NCBI RefSeq assembly: GCF_022867885.1
Contig: NZ_JALIFP010000006.1
Span: forward strand, 1 to 64,000
DNA from: Lederbergia sp. NSJ-179
GTDB lineage: Bacteria; Bacillota; Bacilli; Bacillales; Bacillaceae_C
Length of the DNA: 64,000 nucleotides
Direction of reading: 5' to 3'
Shown here: positions 10,021-19,571 of the stretch, piece after piece
How positions within the stretch are numbered: the first letter of the stretch is position 1
Layout of the letters: every line of letters starts with the position of its first letter
Notes under the pieces: model-generated
Database searches by the model: none
What the model was told of the DNA's origin: nothing
What the model saw: only the letters and a program-made list of their open reading frames with translations
Program-made: the position numbers and the translations under genes

Positions 10021-10100
10021 TATCTAATGGTGCCTAATTTGTATCTTGTACCCTATTTTATTAGAAAACTTTTTTTATAAAAGATAGAGAGGGAGATAAG

Positions 10101-10469
10101 ATGAAAGAGAAAGTTTTAATTGTCGATGATCAGTTTGGTATTCGTATTTTATTAAATGAGATTTTGCAAAAAGAAGGATATCAAATTTTTCAAGCAGCCA
10201 ATGGACCTCAAGCGCTTGCTATTACAAAAGAACATGATCCCGACCTCGTATTATTAGACATGAAAATCCCTGGTATGAGTGGTCCAGAAATTTTAGCGGA
10301 AATGAAGAAGATCAATCCTGATATTGGTGTGATGATGATGACCGCTTATGGAGAACATGAACTGATTCAAAATGCCAAAAAACTGGGTGTACTTGCTCAT
10401 TTCTCGAAACCATTTGATATTGAGGAAATTCGTAGTGCTGTAAAACAGTATATGTTAAAAGAAGGTTAG
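10101..10469 (+). CDS. spo0F: Sporulation phosphorelay response regulator Spo0F
   Basis: Single-domain receiver that takes phosphate from sporulation sensor kinases and hands it to Spo0B. 122 residues with the acidic pair Asp9/Asp10, phosphoacceptor Asp53 (LLDMKIPGM), Thr81 and Lys103 (SKPFD), and no output domain. Closely similar to B. subtilis Spo0F throughout ([14 protein letters not shown]). GAGGGAGATAAG precedes the ATG. Genes for the relay partners are not in the window. Confidence 0.97.
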   Translation: MKEKVLIVDDQFGIRILLNEILQKEGYQIFQAANGPQALAITKEHDPDLVLLDMKIPGMSGPEILAEMKKINPDIGVMMMTAYGEHELIQNAKKLGVLAHFSKPFDIEEIRSAVKQYMLKEG

Positions 10470-10509
10470 CAGAATCAGATTATGTAATATTCTTCCACTG
10501 ATATAATAG

Positions 10510-10539
10510 TTGGTAATAAACAGGCGAATTTGGTATGAT
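10510..10539 (+). promoter_or_regulatory. Putative sigma-A promoter for fbaA
   Basis: TTGGTA and TATGAT are separated by 18 bases, about 140 bases upstream of the fbaA start, with an RNA leader in between. Confidence 0.5.
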
Positions 10540-10559
10540 AAAAAAGGAAGAAAATTCAG

Positions 10560-10628
10560 CCTAGGATATCGTCCTAGGACAGTAATAGAGCTTGTTCAAA
10601 AAGGAGGATAAAAACCGGACTTTTTGAC
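10560..10628 (+). repeat. Hairpin and internally deleted R2 repeat in the fbaA leader
   Basis: CCTAGG-atatcgt-CCTAGG (10560-10578) forms a hairpin. Bases 10594-10628 then read GTTCAAAAAGGAGGATAAAA followed by CCGGACTTTTTGAC. These are exactly the two ends of the ~265-base R2 element found at 20.8 and 56.7 kb, joined with the interior missing. Confidence 0.6.
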
Positions 10629-10678
10629 ATCCTCTACAAGCACACCAGTGCGCAGTTTAAGCCAGAGGAGGAAGGGTA

Positions 10679-11542
10679 ATGCCTTTAGTTTCAATGACAG
10701 ACATGCTTAATAAAGCAAAAGAGGAAAAATATGCAGTAGGCCAATTTAACATTAATAACTTGGAGTTTACACAAGCAATCCTACAGGCGGCAGAAGAAGA
10801 AAATTCACCGGTCATTCTTGGAGTTTCAGAAGGTGCAGCGCGCTATATGGGTGGTTATAAGTTTGTTGTAAAAATGGTTGAATGCTTGATGGAGGAATAT
10901 GGAACCACTGTCCCTGTTGCTATCCATCTTGACCATGGTTCTAGTTTTGAGGCGTGTGCAAAAGCGATTCATGCTGGATTTACCTCCGTTATGATAGATG
11001 GTTCCCATTTTCCACTTGAGGAAAACATTAGCTTGACCAATAAAGTAGTTGAAATAGCACATATGTTTGGGGTTTCTGTTGAAGCAGAACTTGGCCGTAT
11101 CGGTGGACAAGAAGATGATTTGGTTGTTCAAGATGCAGAAGCAGCATATGCGATTCCTGAGGAATGTGATCGCCTTGTTCGTGAAACGGGAGTTGATTGC
11201 TTCGCTCCAGCATTGGGATCTGTTCATGGTCCATACAAAGGAGAACCAAATCTTGGTTTTGACCGTATGGAAGAAGTGATGAATTTGACAGGTATCCCAC
11301 TTGTGCTACATGGTGGTACAGGCATTCCAACCAAAGATATTCAAAGAGCGATTTCTTTAGGAACGGCTAAAATTAATGTCAACACTGAAAACCAAATTTC
11401 TTCTGCAAAAACGGTACGTGAAGTTTTAGCAGAAAATCCAGATATGTATGATCCACGTAAATATCTTGGACCTGCACGTGAAACGATTAAAGAAACCGTT
11501 ATTGGTAAAATGCGCGAATTTGGTTCTACTGGCAAAGCATAA
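10679..11542 (+). CDS. fbaA: Class II fructose-bisphosphate aldolase
   Basis: Zinc-dependent glycolytic/gluconeogenic aldolase, fructose-1,6-bisphosphate to DHAP and glyceraldehyde-3-phosphate. 287 residues; HLDHGSS with Asp85 (catalytic) and His83/His86 near the metal site, EAELGRIGG, and LHGGTGIP in the C-terminal part. Start follows GAGGAGGAAGGG. Order spo0F-fbaA matches B. subtilis, where tal (ywjH) would follow; that gene is missing here. Confidence 0.96.
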   Translation: MPLVSMTDMLNKAKEEKYAVGQFNINNLEFTQAILQAAEEENSPVILGVSEGAARYMGGYKFVVKMVECLMEEYGTTVPVAIHLDHGSSFEACAKAIHAGFTSVMIDGSHFPLEENISLTNKVVEIAHMFGVSVEAELGRIGGQEDDLVVQDAEAAYAIPEECDRLVRETGVDCFAPALGSVHGPYKGEPNLGFDRMEEVMNLTGIPLVLHGGTGIPTKDIQRAISLGTAKINVNTENQISSAKTVREVLAENPDMYDPRKYLGPARETIKETVIGKMREFGSTGKA

Positions 11543-12154
11543 TTACTTTAAAAAATGAATAAATGGTGAAGGCCGCTCGTTCTTGGGCGGTTTTCGTTGT
11601 CTTTTATTTAAAGGTAAGAAAGTATAAAAATTGGCTAATGTTTGGATCTAGCTCCAGCGCCTAGCCCCTCGAGGTCAAATAACCTGAGACAATAAAAGTC
11701 AAAACCGGACTTTTCTTGTCTCAGAACATTTGCTTGTCGGGGCTGACCAAGGCGCTTGCGCTTTTCTTAGTTCCTACCTCTAATCATGTTCTACAGTATG
11801 AAGAAAAGTTTTAACCAACCCGAATTGTAGGCCCCATGTGCTCGTTTGATTACGTGCGTCATGTTAAAAAATACTATTTTTTTACATGTTCCGCTAAAAT
11901 TCGTATATAATACTTTTTAATGAGGTATCAAGGCGCTTGCTCTTTTCATAATAAGATATGAAAGATAAAAATTGGCTAGTGGTGGATCTAGCTCCAGCGC
12001 CTAGCCCCTCGAGGTCAAATAACCTGAGCCAATAAAAGTCAAAACCGGACTTTTCTTGTCTCAGAACATTTGCTTGTCGGGGCTGATCAAGGCGCTTGCG
12101 CTTTTCATATAACCTAGTTTTTTGGAAATAAGTTCGTGAGAAAGGACGACTAAG
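11543..12154 (+). repeat. Gene-free interval with two R1 copies and a fragment
   Basis: A weak terminator-like hairpin follows fbaA (CCGCTCG..TGGGCGG, about 11572-11592). Two near-identical R1 elements occupy 11641-11767 and 11981-12107, each running from GGATCTAGCTCCAGCGCC to AAGGCGCTTGCGCTTTTC. Nested stems inside are AGCCCC/GGGGCT and CTGAGACA/TGTCTCAG (broken to CTGAGCCA in the second). A right-end remnant lies at 11927-11949. TATAAT at 11906-11911 may be part of a murZ promoter. No tal gene or remnant is seen. Confidence 0.8.
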
Positions 12155-13435
12155 ATGGAAAAGCTTAAAATAGCGGGTGGCTATCCTTTAAAAGGTACGA
12201 TCAAGGTAAGTGGAGCTAAAAATAGCGCCGTTGCTTTAATCCCTGCGACCCTCTTGGCTGAGTCGCCTGTAACAATCGAGGGCTTACCTAATATATCAGA
12301 TGTGCATATTTTAAAGGCATTGTTAGAAGAAATTGGGGGAGACGTTGATTTTCATCAGGGAATTATGACAGTAGATCCGACCAAAATGATTTCTATGCCT
12401 TTGCCAAATGGGAAGGTCAAAAAATTAAGAGCCTCCTATTATATGATGGGTGCCATGCTAGGAAGATTCAAAAAAGCGGTCATCGGTCTTCCAGGTGGTT
12501 GCCATTTGGGACCACGTCCAATCGATCAGCATATTAAAGGATTTGAATCTCTAGGTGCGAAGGTAACCAATGAACAAGGAGCCATCTATTTACGAGCAGA
12601 TGAGCTTCGTGGGTCACGGATTTATTTAGATGTAGTTAGTGTCGGGGCGACGATCAATATTATGTTGGCGGCTGTCAAGGCAAAGGGCAGGACGATTATT
12701 GAAAATGCGGCTAAAGAGCCAGAGATAATTGATGTGGCAACGCTACTTACAAATATGGGAGCCAAAATTAAAGGAGCGGGGACAGATGTGATCCGCATTG
12801 ATGGTGTAGAAAACTTGAGTGGTTGCCGCCATACGATTATTCCTGACCGAATTGAAGCAGGTACATATATGATATTGGCTGCAGCAGCAGGAGAAGGAGT
12901 TCTCATAGACAATGTCATTCCCCATCATTTGGAATCATTAACAGCAAAATTAAGAGAAATGGATGTACACGTAGATGTAGGCGATGATCAAATTTTTATT
13001 GGTAAAGGAAACAGGTTTAAACCGATTGATATAAAAACACTTGTCTACCCTGGCTTCCCAACCGATTTACAACAACCATTTACCGTTCTATTATCTAAGG
13101 CGGAAGGTTCATCGATTGTAACGGATACGATCTATTCTGGACGTTTTAAACATATTGATGAATTAAGAAGAATGAATGCGAATATTAAAGTAGAAGGCAG
13201 TTCTGCTATTATAAATGGGCCATCTAAACTGCAAGGTGCAAAGGTAAAAGCATCTGATTTACGTGCAGGAGCTGCTTTAGTCATTGCTGGTTTGCTGGCG
13301 GAAGGCATAACAGAAGTAACAGGTCTTGACCATATCGATCGGGGCTATAGCGGGCTGGTCGAAAAATTGAATGGACTTGGTGCAACCATTTGGCGTGAAA
13401 AGATGACCGAGGAAGAAATGGAACAAATAAAGTGA
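12155..13435 (+). CDS. murZ: UDP-GlcNAc 1-carboxyvinyltransferase, MurZ (MurAB) paralog
   Basis: First committed step of peptidoglycan precursor synthesis: transfers enolpyruvate from PEP to UDP-GlcNAc. 426 residues, one EPSP-synthase-like fold. The PEP-binding/fosfomycin-target Cys is at position 116 in [10 protein letters not shown], with [16 protein letters not shown] at the N-terminus. GAAAGGA precedes the ATG. A second paralog is at 36948; in B. subtilis the copy near rho is murZ/murAB and the one near spoIID is murAA. The stop codon lies inside a dispersed repeat motif (ATAAAGTGAAACTTC). Confidence 0.93.
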   Translation: MEKLKIAGGYPLKGTIKVSGAKNSAVALIPATLLAESPVTIEGLPNISDVHILKALLEEIGGDVDFHQGIMTVDPTKMISMPLPNGKVKKLRASYYMMGAMLGRFKKAVIGLPGGCHLGPRPIDQHIKGFESLGAKVTNEQGAIYLRADELRGSRIYLDVVSVGATINIMLAAVKAKGRTIIENAAKEPEIIDVATLLTNMGAKIKGAGTDVIRIDGVENLSGCRHTIIPDRIEAGTYMILAAAAGEGVLIDNVIPHHLESLTAKLREMDVHVDVGDDQIFIGKGNRFKPIDIKTLVYPGFPTDLQQPFTVLLSKAEGSSIVTDTIYSGRFKHIDELRRMNANIKVEGSSAIINGPSKLQGAKVKASDLRAGAALVIAGLLAEGITEVTGLDHIDRGYSGLVEKLNGLGATIWREKMTEEEMEQIK

Positions 13436-13560
13436 AACTTCATTCCATGGGGGGAGGTCTGCGGGACGCATGTCATGGAGACGAAGACATGCGGACGTGG
13501 CGTCCTTAGCCGTTTATCCTCTGCTCATCCATTTGATCCTTACTTTTTGAACGTCCTCTA
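13427..13560 (-). repeat. R3 end motif followed by a degenerate two-hairpin module
   Basis: Begins with the R3 motif ATAAAGTGAAACTTC (13427-13441). It continues with palindromes TGCGGGACGCA, GCATGTC..GACATGC and GGACG-tgg-CGTCC, then ..AGCCGTTTATCCTC and ACTTTTTGAACGTCC, which resembles an R2 end. The copy at 18.37 kb shares the second half. No gene is supported between murZ and rho, and glpX is absent. Confidence 0.55.
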
Positions 13561-13600
13561 ATAGAAAGGCAAAATATACTGTATAAAAATTAGTAAAGAG

Positions 13601-13630
13601 GGGGAGTCTTGTAATAAAAATAGACTTCCC
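13601..13630 (+). other. Hairpin in the rho leader
   Basis: GGGGAGTCT pairs with AGACTTCCC (one G-T) around a 12-base loop, about 200 bases upstream of rho. There is no clean T run, so an mRNA structure or protein site is as likely as a terminator. Confidence 0.4.
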
Positions 13631-13828
13631 TTTGCAAGTTTTCCCTTTTCCGTGTAATATAGAGACATCTTCAAAACTTCCTACTCTACATTTGTGTGTA
13701 ACTTGTCATCCTTCCCGTATTTCAACAGGAGTATAATTTTTGATTGACTTGAATTAATAGTGGCGGATTTTGTTTTTTGTCTTTATTATTTTTAATATTT
13801 TTTGAAATTAAAAAAGTGTGGTGTCATG

Positions 13829-15118
13829 ATGACGGATTTGAACATTTCTTTACTCGAAGATATGAAATTAAAAGAATTATATGAATTAGCCAAGGAATAC
13901 AAAATCTCTTATTACAGTAAATTAACGAAAAAAGAATTAATTTTTTCTATTTTAAAGGCGCGCGCCGAACGAGAAGGATTTTTCTTTATGGAAGGCGTTT
14001 TGGAAATCATTCAGTCTGAGGGGTTCGGTTTTCTACGGCCGATTAATTACACAGCTAGCTCGGAAGATATTTATATTTCAGCTTCCCAGATTCGCCGCTT
14101 TGATTTAAGAAACGGGGATAAAGTCTCCGGTAAAGTTCGCCCTCCGAAAGAAAACGAACGATATTTTGGATTGCTTCATGTGGAAGCGGTCAATGGGGCA
14201 GATCCTGAAAGTTCGAAGGAACGGGTTCATTTCCCTGCGCTTACTCCACTTTATCCTGATCGCCAGATAAAATTGGAAACGACCCCAACCAATCTATCAA
14301 CAAGAATTATGGATCTGGTTTCTCCTGTAGGCTTCGGACAAAGGGGGCTAATTGTTGCACCGCCAAAAGCAGGGAAAACAATGCTACTAAAATCAATCGC
14401 CAATTCTATTACAACCAATCATCCAGAAGCAGAGTTAATTGTCTTATTAATTGATGAACGTCCTGAAGAAGTTACCGATATTGAACGCTCTGTTGATGCT
14501 GATGTCGTAAGCTCTACATTTGATGAAGTACCCGAAAATCATATTAAAGTAGCAGAGCTTGTTTTAGAAAGAGCGATGCGACTTGTGGAACATCGGCGAG
14601 ATGTCGTCATTCTAATGGATAGTATCACACGTTTGGCACGGGCTTATAATTTAGTAATCCCACCAAGTGGACGGACTCTCTCTGGAGGGATTGATCCAGC
14701 AGCTTTTCACCGTCCTAAGCGCTTCTTTGGTGCTGCCCGAAATATTGAAGAGGGTGGGAGCTTAACCATCTTAGCGACTGCGCTTGTGGATACAGGCTCA
14801 CGGATGGACGATGTCATTTATGAAGAATTTAAAGGCACCGGCAATCTAGAGCTTCATCTCGATCGTTCTCTTGCAGAAAGAAGAATTTTCCCTGCTATCG
14901 ACCTTCATCGATCTGGAACAAGGAAAGAAGAATTACTTATTCCGAAAGAGCAATTGGATAAACTCTGGAAACTGCGTAAAGCAATGGCAGATACTCCTGA
15001 CTTCATGGATAAATTTATGCGTAAATTAAAAAAATCAAAAACAAATGAAGAATTCTTTAATATGTTAACGGAAGAATTAAAAGGTAGGACGAATGGAAGA
15101 ACGGTTGTTCAATCTTAA
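13829..15118 (+). CDS. rho: Transcription termination factor Rho
   Basis: Hexameric RNA-dependent ATPase that ends transcription of untranslated RNA. 429 residues, nearly identical in its core to B. subtilis Rho. It has the N-terminal Rho-N domain ([21 protein letters not shown]), the RNA-binding cold-shock-like domain ([17 protein letters not shown]), P-loop APPKAGKTM near residue 177 and [12 protein letters not shown]. Of the paired ATGs at 13826/13829, the second leaves better spacing to the weak GGTG site. The long AT-rich leader could allow autoregulation. Confidence 0.95.
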   Translation: MTDLNISLLEDMKLKELYELAKEYKISYYSKLTKKELIFSILKARAEREGFFFMEGVLEIIQSEGFGFLRPINYTASSEDIYISASQIRRFDLRNGDKVSGKVRPPKENERYFGLLHVEAVNGADPESSKERVHFPALTPLYPDRQIKLETTPTNLSTRIMDLVSPVGFGQRGLIVAPPKAGKTMLLKSIANSITTNHPEAELIVLLIDERPEEVTDIERSVDADVVSSTFDEVPENHIKVAELVLERAMRLVEHRRDVVILMDSITRLARAYNLVIPPSGRTLSGGIDPAAFHRPKRFFGAARNIEEGGSLTILATALVDTGSRMDDVIYEEFKGTGNLELHLDRSLAERRIFPAIDLHRSGTRKEELLIPKEQLDKLWKLRKAMADTPDFMDKFMRKLKKSKTNEEFFNMLTEELKGRTNGRTVVQS

Positions 15119-15120
15119 TC

Positions 15121-15142
15121 AAGCCAAATCGGCTCTTTTTCA
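15121..15142 (+). terminator. Weak terminator after rho
   Basis: AAGCC-aaatc-GGCTC followed by a run of five T; the stem is short. Confidence 0.45.
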
Positions 15143-15184
15143 AAAAAGGAAGAGGTTACCAATGAATCTTTTTCTGTCATTTCA

Positions 15185-15213
15185 TTGCATTTTCTATTTA
15201 CAGTTGGTATAAT
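15185..15213 (+). promoter_or_regulatory. Sigma-A promoter of rpmE
   Basis: TTGCAT, 17-base spacer, TATAAT, roughly 100 bases upstream of the rpmE start. Confidence 0.7.
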
Positions 15214-15313
15214 AGACATTGTGTTTTTATAGCATAATGCAAACGGTCTAGGTTGAGCATTATAGTTTAACTCTGTTTCAGCAAATGATTCAGGGCATAA
15301 GGAGCTGAAAAGA

Positions 15314-15520
15314 ATGAAAGCAGGAATTCATCCAGAATATAAAAAAGTTATGGTGAAATGCGCATGTGGAAATGAATTTGAAAGTGGCTCTGTAAAAGAT
15401 GAAGTACGTGTTGAAATTTGTTCAGAGTGTCATCCATTCTACACAGGCCGTCAAAAATTCGCTTCTGCAGACGGACGTATTGACCGATTTAATAAAAAAT
15501 ACGGCATGAAACAAAAGTAA
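15314..15520 (+). CDS. rpmE: 50S ribosomal protein L31, zinc-binding type
   Basis: Large-subunit ribosomal protein, 68 residues. The four zinc ligands are present: CACG (Cys16, Cys18) and CSECHPF (Cys37, Cys40). It is therefore the zinc-containing L31 rather than the zinc-free YtiA form. AAGGAG precedes the ATG by about 8 bases. It has its own promoter and a strong terminator, and stands between rho and tdk as in B. subtilis. Confidence 0.97.
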   Translation: MKAGIHPEYKKVMVKCACGNEFESGSVKDEVRVEICSECHPFYTGRQKFASADGRIDRFNKKYGMKQK

Positions 15521-15534
15521 TTAACAAGCTAAGA

Positions 15535-15566
15535 AAAACAGGCAAGTACGGTTGCCTGTTTTTTTA
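15535..15566 (+). terminator. Terminator after rpmE
   Basis: AAACAGGCAA-gtacgg-TTGCCTGTTT followed by T7. Confidence 0.9.
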
Positions 15567-15623
15567 ATGTCTGAAATAGGGAAAGACTACTTAGAAACCG
15601 ATTAAGGAAGGAGCCAGATTTTC

Positions 15624-16244
15624 ATGGAAATAATGAAACAATCCGGATGGGTTGAGGTTATTTGCGGCAGCATGTTTTCAGGGAAATCCGAAGAGTTGAT
15701 TCGCCGCGTTCGGAGAACGATTTTTGCGAATCAATCTGTCCTTGTGTTTAAACCGAAATTAGATGATCGTTATAGCATGAATGAGGTCGTATCCCATAAT
15801 GGAACAGCTATAATGGCAGAACCTGTGAGATCCTCTATGGACATTTTACAAAGGATTGATCCAGAGATAGACGCTATTGCCATTGATGAAGCACAATTTT
15901 TTGATGCGGATTTGGTACATGTTGTTCAACAGCTTGCCAATCAAGGACATCGCATCATCATTGCAGGTTTGGATCAGGATTTTCGCGGTGAGCCATTTGG
16001 GCCGATGCCTGCGTTAATGGCGATTGCCGAACAGGTTACCAAGCTTCATGCAGTATGCGTCGTTTGTGGTTCACCAGCTAGTAGAACGCAACGGTTGATT
16101 AATGGGAAGCCCGCCTGCTATGAAGACCCGGTTATTCTGATAGGGGCTGCTGAAGCATATGAAGCACGCTGTCGGCATCATCATGAGGTTCCAACTGGAA
16201 AGAGCATACAAATCGCTTCTGAAAATTTCGATCCAGCCCATTAA
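15624..16244 (+). CDS. tdk: Thymidine kinase
   Basis: Phosphorylates thymidine to dTMP in nucleotide salvage. 206 residues, with P-loop GSMFSGKS at 15-22, catalytic Glu89 in IDEAQFF, and a zinc lasso with CVVCGS, a Cys in PACYED and CRHHH. AAGGAAGGAG lies 11 bases before the ATG at 15624; an ATG three codons later (15633) is an alternative. Followed by the prfA promoter, so probably transcribed alone. Confidence 0.96.
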   Translation: MEIMKQSGWVEVICGSMFSGKSEELIRRVRRTIFANQSVLVFKPKLDDRYSMNEVVSHNGTAIMAEPVRSSMDILQRIDPEIDAIAIDEAQFFDADLVHVVQQLANQGHRIIIAGLDQDFRGEPFGPMPALMAIAEQVTKLHAVCVVCGSPASRTQRLINGKPACYEDPVILIGAAEAYEARCRHHHEVPTGKSIQIASENFDPAH

Positions 16245-16381
16245 CGAGGAGGAAAGCGAAGGGAAGCTTATTTGATCAAGTGAGAAAACAAGATATTTCC
16301 TTATTCCTACATATCTCATAAATGAAATCGAGGCAACGAAACCTTGATTATCATCATTTTATCATTTTTCCATACAATGGT

Positions 16382-16410
16382 TTGCTCCTAAAGGAAGCCG
16401 ACGGTATAAT
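16382..16410 (+). promoter_or_regulatory. Sigma-A promoter of prfA-prmC
   Basis: TTGCTC, 17-base spacer, TATAAT, about 40 bases before the prfA ATG. Confidence 0.7.
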
Positions 16411-16447
16411 ATAGTAACCATGGAAGCCAATTTTTGAGGTGAAGAGC

Positions 16448-17518
16448 ATGTTTGACAAATTGCAATCTGTTGAGGAACGTTATGAAAAGTTAAATGAATT
16501 ATTAAGTGATCCTGAAGTGGTCAGTGATGCGGATAAACTTAGAGAATATTCAAAGGAACAATCCAGCATTGCAGAAACGGTCGAGGTATACCGCAACTAC
16601 AAGGAAGCGCAAAATGAATATCAAGACGCAAAAGAAATGTTGGATGAAAAACTTGACGATGATATGCGAGAGATGGTCAAAGAAGAGGTCAGTGAGCTTC
16701 AGGAAAAATTGGAGAGTTTAGAGGAACGCTTGAAAATCCTTCTTATTCCAAAAGATCCAAATGATGAAAAGAACGTGATTATGGAAATCCGTGGTGCGGC
16801 TGGCGGAGATGAGGCTGCCTTATTTGCCGGGGATTTATACCGGATGTACAGTCGGTATGCGGAGGCGCAAGGATGGAAAACAGATGTGATTGAATCCCAT
16901 TCTACGGGTCTTGGTGGTTTTAAAGAAATCATTTTTATGATTACTGGAAATGGCGCTTTTTCGAAGCTTAAATACGAAAATGGGGCCCACCGAGTGCAAC
17001 GGGTTCCTGAAACGGAATCAGGAGGACGAATTCATACTTCTACTGCAACAGTGGCCGTTCTTCCTGAGGCAGAAGAAGTGGAAGTGGATGTCCATGAAAA
17101 AGACATCCGCGTTGATACATTTGCTTCAAGTGGTCCAGGAGGGCAAAGTGTGAATACGACCATGTCGGCTGTTCGTTTAACACATATTCCAACAGGCATT
17201 GTCGTCTCCTGCCAAGACGAAAAATCACAAATAAAAAATAAAGAAAAAGCGATGAAGGTGTTACGAGCTCGTATTTATGATAAATTTCAGCAGGAAGCGC
17301 AAGCCGAATACGATGCTAACCGGAAATCAGCCGTGGGATCAGGTGATCGCTCTGAACGGATTCGCACCTATAATTTCCCGCAAAATCGGGTGACAGACCA
17401 CCGAATTGGTCTAACCATTCAAAAACTGGACCAGATACTTGAGGGGAAACTTGATGAGATCATTGAGGCCTTGGTCATTGAAGATCAATCGAAAAAGCTT
17501 GAGAGTGTGGAAGAATAA
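16448..17518 (+). CDS. prfA: Peptide chain release factor 1
   Basis: Reads UAA and UAG stop codons and triggers peptide release. 356 residues from the ATG at 16448 (GAGGTG upstream; the in-frame GTG at 16439 is part of that site). Universal GGQ at 231-233 within [10 protein letters not shown], and the tripeptide region typical of class I factors. The GGQ glutamine is the methylation target of PrmC, whose gene begins at the next base after the stop. Confidence 0.97.
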   Translation: MFDKLQSVEERYEKLNELLSDPEVVSDADKLREYSKEQSSIAETVEVYRNYKEAQNEYQDAKEMLDEKLDDDMREMVKEEVSELQEKLESLEERLKILLIPKDPNDEKNVIMEIRGAAGGDEAALFAGDLYRMYSRYAEAQGWKTDVIESHSTGLGGFKEIIFMITGNGAFSKLKYENGAHRVQRVPETESGGRIHTSTATVAVLPEAEEVEVDVHEKDIRVDTFASSGPGGQSVNTTMSAVRLTHIPTGIVVSCQDEKSQIKNKEKAMKVLRARIYDKFQQEAQAEYDANRKSAVGSGDRSERIRTYNFPQNRVTDHRIGLTIQKLDQILEGKLDEIIEALVIEDQSKKLESVEE

Positions 17519-18373
17519 ATGTCGGAAAGAAAAGTATTTGAGGCCCTGAAATGGGCTTCTTCTTTTTTAAAAGAACAAAATAGGGATGAGAATGCAGGAG
17601 AATGGCTGCTTCATTGGATCTTGGGCATGGATAGATCCCAATTATTAGCGGAACAAAGAATGCTACTCTCAGATAAAGATTGGATTCGGTTTGAACGAGC
17701 TGTGAAGGAACATGCTTCTGGAAAACCCATTCAACACATTATCGGGTATGAGGAATTCTTTGGACGAAAGTTTATGGTCAATGAGCATGTTTTGATTCCA
17801 CGCCCAGAAACCGAAGAACTCATTGAAGCTGTTTTACAAAGAATAAAAGGCCTTTTCCCGAAAAATAAGCCTTTAAAATTGGCGGATATTGGGACAGGCA
17901 GTGGGGCTATTGCGATTACAATGAAGCTAGAATGTCAGAATCTAGAAGTGATGGCAACAGATATTTCTCAAGCTGCTTTAAAAACGGCACAACAAAATGC
18001 CAAACAGCTTAAAGCAAACATCCAATTCCAACAAGGGGATTTACTAGAGCCACTAATGGAGAGGGAGGAAAAATGGGATATTATTCTGTCCAATCCCCCT
18101 TACATTCCAGATCATGATGTGCTAGATGATGTTGTGCAAGATCATGAACCCTCTCTTGCTTTATTTGGTGGTGCAGATGGGCTGGATTTTTACAGAAGAT
18201 TCGCGATGGATTTGCCGAAGCTTGTCCCACAGCAGGCTCTCATTGCCTTTGAGATTGGGGCGGGGCAGGGGCATGCTGTCGCGGATTTGATGAAACAAGC
18301 CTTTCCGTCCGCTCAAATTGAAATTCTCTTGGATATCAATGGTAAGGATCGTATGGTCATCACTCAGATCTGA
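17519..18373 (+). CDS. prmC: Release factor glutamine methyltransferase
   Basis: SAM-dependent N5-glutamine methyltransferase acting on the GGQ motif of release factors. 284 residues, with SAM-binding ADIGTGSGAIAI near residue 122 and the substrate motif NPPY at 192-195. Starts directly after the prfA stop, so the two are translationally coupled. The 3' end runs into a repeat (CCAACAGGATGTTGG) three bases after the stop. Confidence 0.95.
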   Translation: MSERKVFEALKWASSFLKEQNRDENAGEWLLHWILGMDRSQLLAEQRMLLSDKDWIRFERAVKEHASGKPIQHIIGYEEFFGRKFMVNEHVLIPRPETEELIEAVLQRIKGLFPKNKPLKLADIGTGSGAIAITMKLECQNLEVMATDISQAALKTAQQNAKQLKANIQFQQGDLLEPLMEREEKWDIILSNPPYIPDHDVLDDVVQDHEPSLALFGGADGLDFYRRFAMDLPKLVPQQALIAFEIGAGQGHAVADLMKQAFPSAQIEILLDINGKDRMVITQI

Positions 18374-18375
18374 GG

Positions 18376-18475
18376 CCAACAGGATGTTGGTTAAAGCGGC
18401 GAAGACATGCAAACGTGGCGTCTTTAGCCGTTTATCCTCTGTTCATCCATTTGATTCTTACCTTCTGAACATCCC
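18376..18475 (-). repeat. Degenerate Bacillaceae-1-like module after prmC
   Basis: The hairpin CCAACAGGATGTTGG (18376-18390) is intact. The neighbouring outer stem and second hairpin (AGCGGC..AGACATGC..GTGGCGTCT..AGCCGTTT) are only partly paired. The stretch shares its right half with 13.5 kb (CGTTTATCCTCTG.TCATCCATTTGAT). Confidence 0.5.
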
Positions 18476-18493
18476 CTAAAAATATTTCCGTAT

Positions 18494-18523
18494 GTATATG
18501 ATTCTACCTTTCTGTCCATACTG
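18494..18523 (+). promoter_or_regulatory. Putative sigma-F promoter of spoIIR
   Basis: GTATA, 15 bases, GTCCATACTG: fits GYATA-N15-GGNNANAHTR except one position. spoIIR is a sigma-F gene in B. subtilis, and the spacing to the start is suitable. Confidence 0.5.
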
Positions 18524-18547
18524 CCTTTGTAGAGGGGGCAGATGGAT

Positions 18548-19327
18548 ATGAAAAAGGAATATATGAAAAAAAGATTCTACCAAAAAAATATAGCGTGGAT
18601 GTATATACTAGTTTTAGTATTAGGGACTGTCGTTAGCTTAATCCTACCAAAAACGGAAGTAGCACAGGCAACAGATCCGTTTGTTATACCAGATGAAGCC
18701 ATTCGTTTACGAATATTAGCAAATAGTAATAAAGAAAAGGATCAAGCTATTAAACGGGAAATTCGGGATTCCGTAAATGAGGAGATTAATCAGTGGGTTG
18801 CAGAATTAACTTCACTGGAAGAAGCCAGAAAAGTGATGATCTCACGATTAGATAAAATTGAAGAAATCGCGAATCAAAAGCTTAAAGAGGCCGGGGTCAA
18901 TGATTCCGTTCATGTGGAATTTGGAGAGGCACAGTTTCCAACAAAACTTTATGGACAATACCTTTATCCTGCGGGAACGTATGAGGCGATTGTGATTACG
19001 ATAGGAGAAGGAAAAGGGGCGAATTGGTGGTGTGTACTCTTCCCCCCTTTATGTTTTTTAGATTTCTCCAATAGTTTAGCTGTAAGTGAAGAAACCGAAG
19101 ACGTCGAGCAGGATAAAAGGGAATCTTCGATAGAAGACAAAGATAACGAAAAAGAAAAGAAAGAAGAATCTAAAGAAGATCCTGATAAAGAGAAGATCGA
19201 TGCAGAGAAATCTGTGGATGAAGTGGAAGCTGTGGATAGCGAACCTGAAACAACTGTCGGGGTCAAGCAAGAAGATGAAGTAGAGGTCAAATTTTTCTTA
19301 GTGGAACTATGGAATAAAATTTTTTAA
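18548..19327 (+). CDS. spoIIR: Stage II sporulation protein R
   Basis: Forespore-made signal protein secreted into the intermembrane space, where it triggers SpoIIGA to process pro-sigma-E in the mother cell. 259 residues from the ATG at 18548, chosen because GAGGGGG is nine bases upstream (the ATG at 18542 is too close). N-terminal signal/anchor segment around residues 15-33, then a SpoIIR domain with IRLRILANSN and GTYEAIVITIGEGKGANWWC. The C-terminal ~80 residues are an unusually long Glu/Lys/Asp-rich, probably unstructured extension. Confidence 0.93.
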   Translation: MKKEYMKKRFYQKNIAWMYILVLVLGTVVSLILPKTEVAQATDPFVIPDEAIRLRILANSNKEKDQAIKREIRDSVNEEINQWVAELTSLEEARKVMISRLDKIEEIANQKLKEAGVNDSVHVEFGEAQFPTKLYGQYLYPAGTYEAIVITIGEGKGANWWCVLFPPLCFLDFSNSLAVSEETEDVEQDKRESSIEDKDNEKEKKEESKEDPDKEKIDAEKSVDEVEAVDSEPETTVGVKQEDEVEVKFFLVELWNKIF

Positions 19328-19357
19328 TTGAAATAATTCCATTGTATAATGTAGTGG

Positions 19358-19571
19358 TTATACACAAAATTAGCGGTAGTTATCCACTGAAAAGTAATAG
19401 TTATACACAATTTGTGGATAACATGTTCGTTATCAACGGGTTATAATGGAAAAAATTCTATGAAATCAAGGAAAAGAATATCAAGTAAGAATGTAGAAAT
19501 GGGGAACAAATTATGAACACAATTCACTGGTCTGTGGAAAAAAATGTGGATAATTTGGATAGATATCCACA
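19358..19571. promoter_or_regulatory. DnaA-box cluster upstream of and inside ywlC
   Basis: Perfect TTATNCACA boxes occur at 19358-19366 and 19401-19409 (+), and 19413-19421 and 19545-19553 (-). One-mismatch boxes lie at 19380-19388 (TTATCCACT), 19533-19541 (minus strand TTTTCCACA) and 19563-19571 (ATATCCACA). Such density outside an origin suggests a DnaA-binding cluster that titrates DnaA or regulates a nearby promoter. Confidence 0.7.

Noticed and set aside
18964-19290. Ser-rich minus-strand protein opposite spoIIR
   Set aside because: Antisense shadow of the Glu/Lys-rich SpoIIR tail; no ribosome site or family features.
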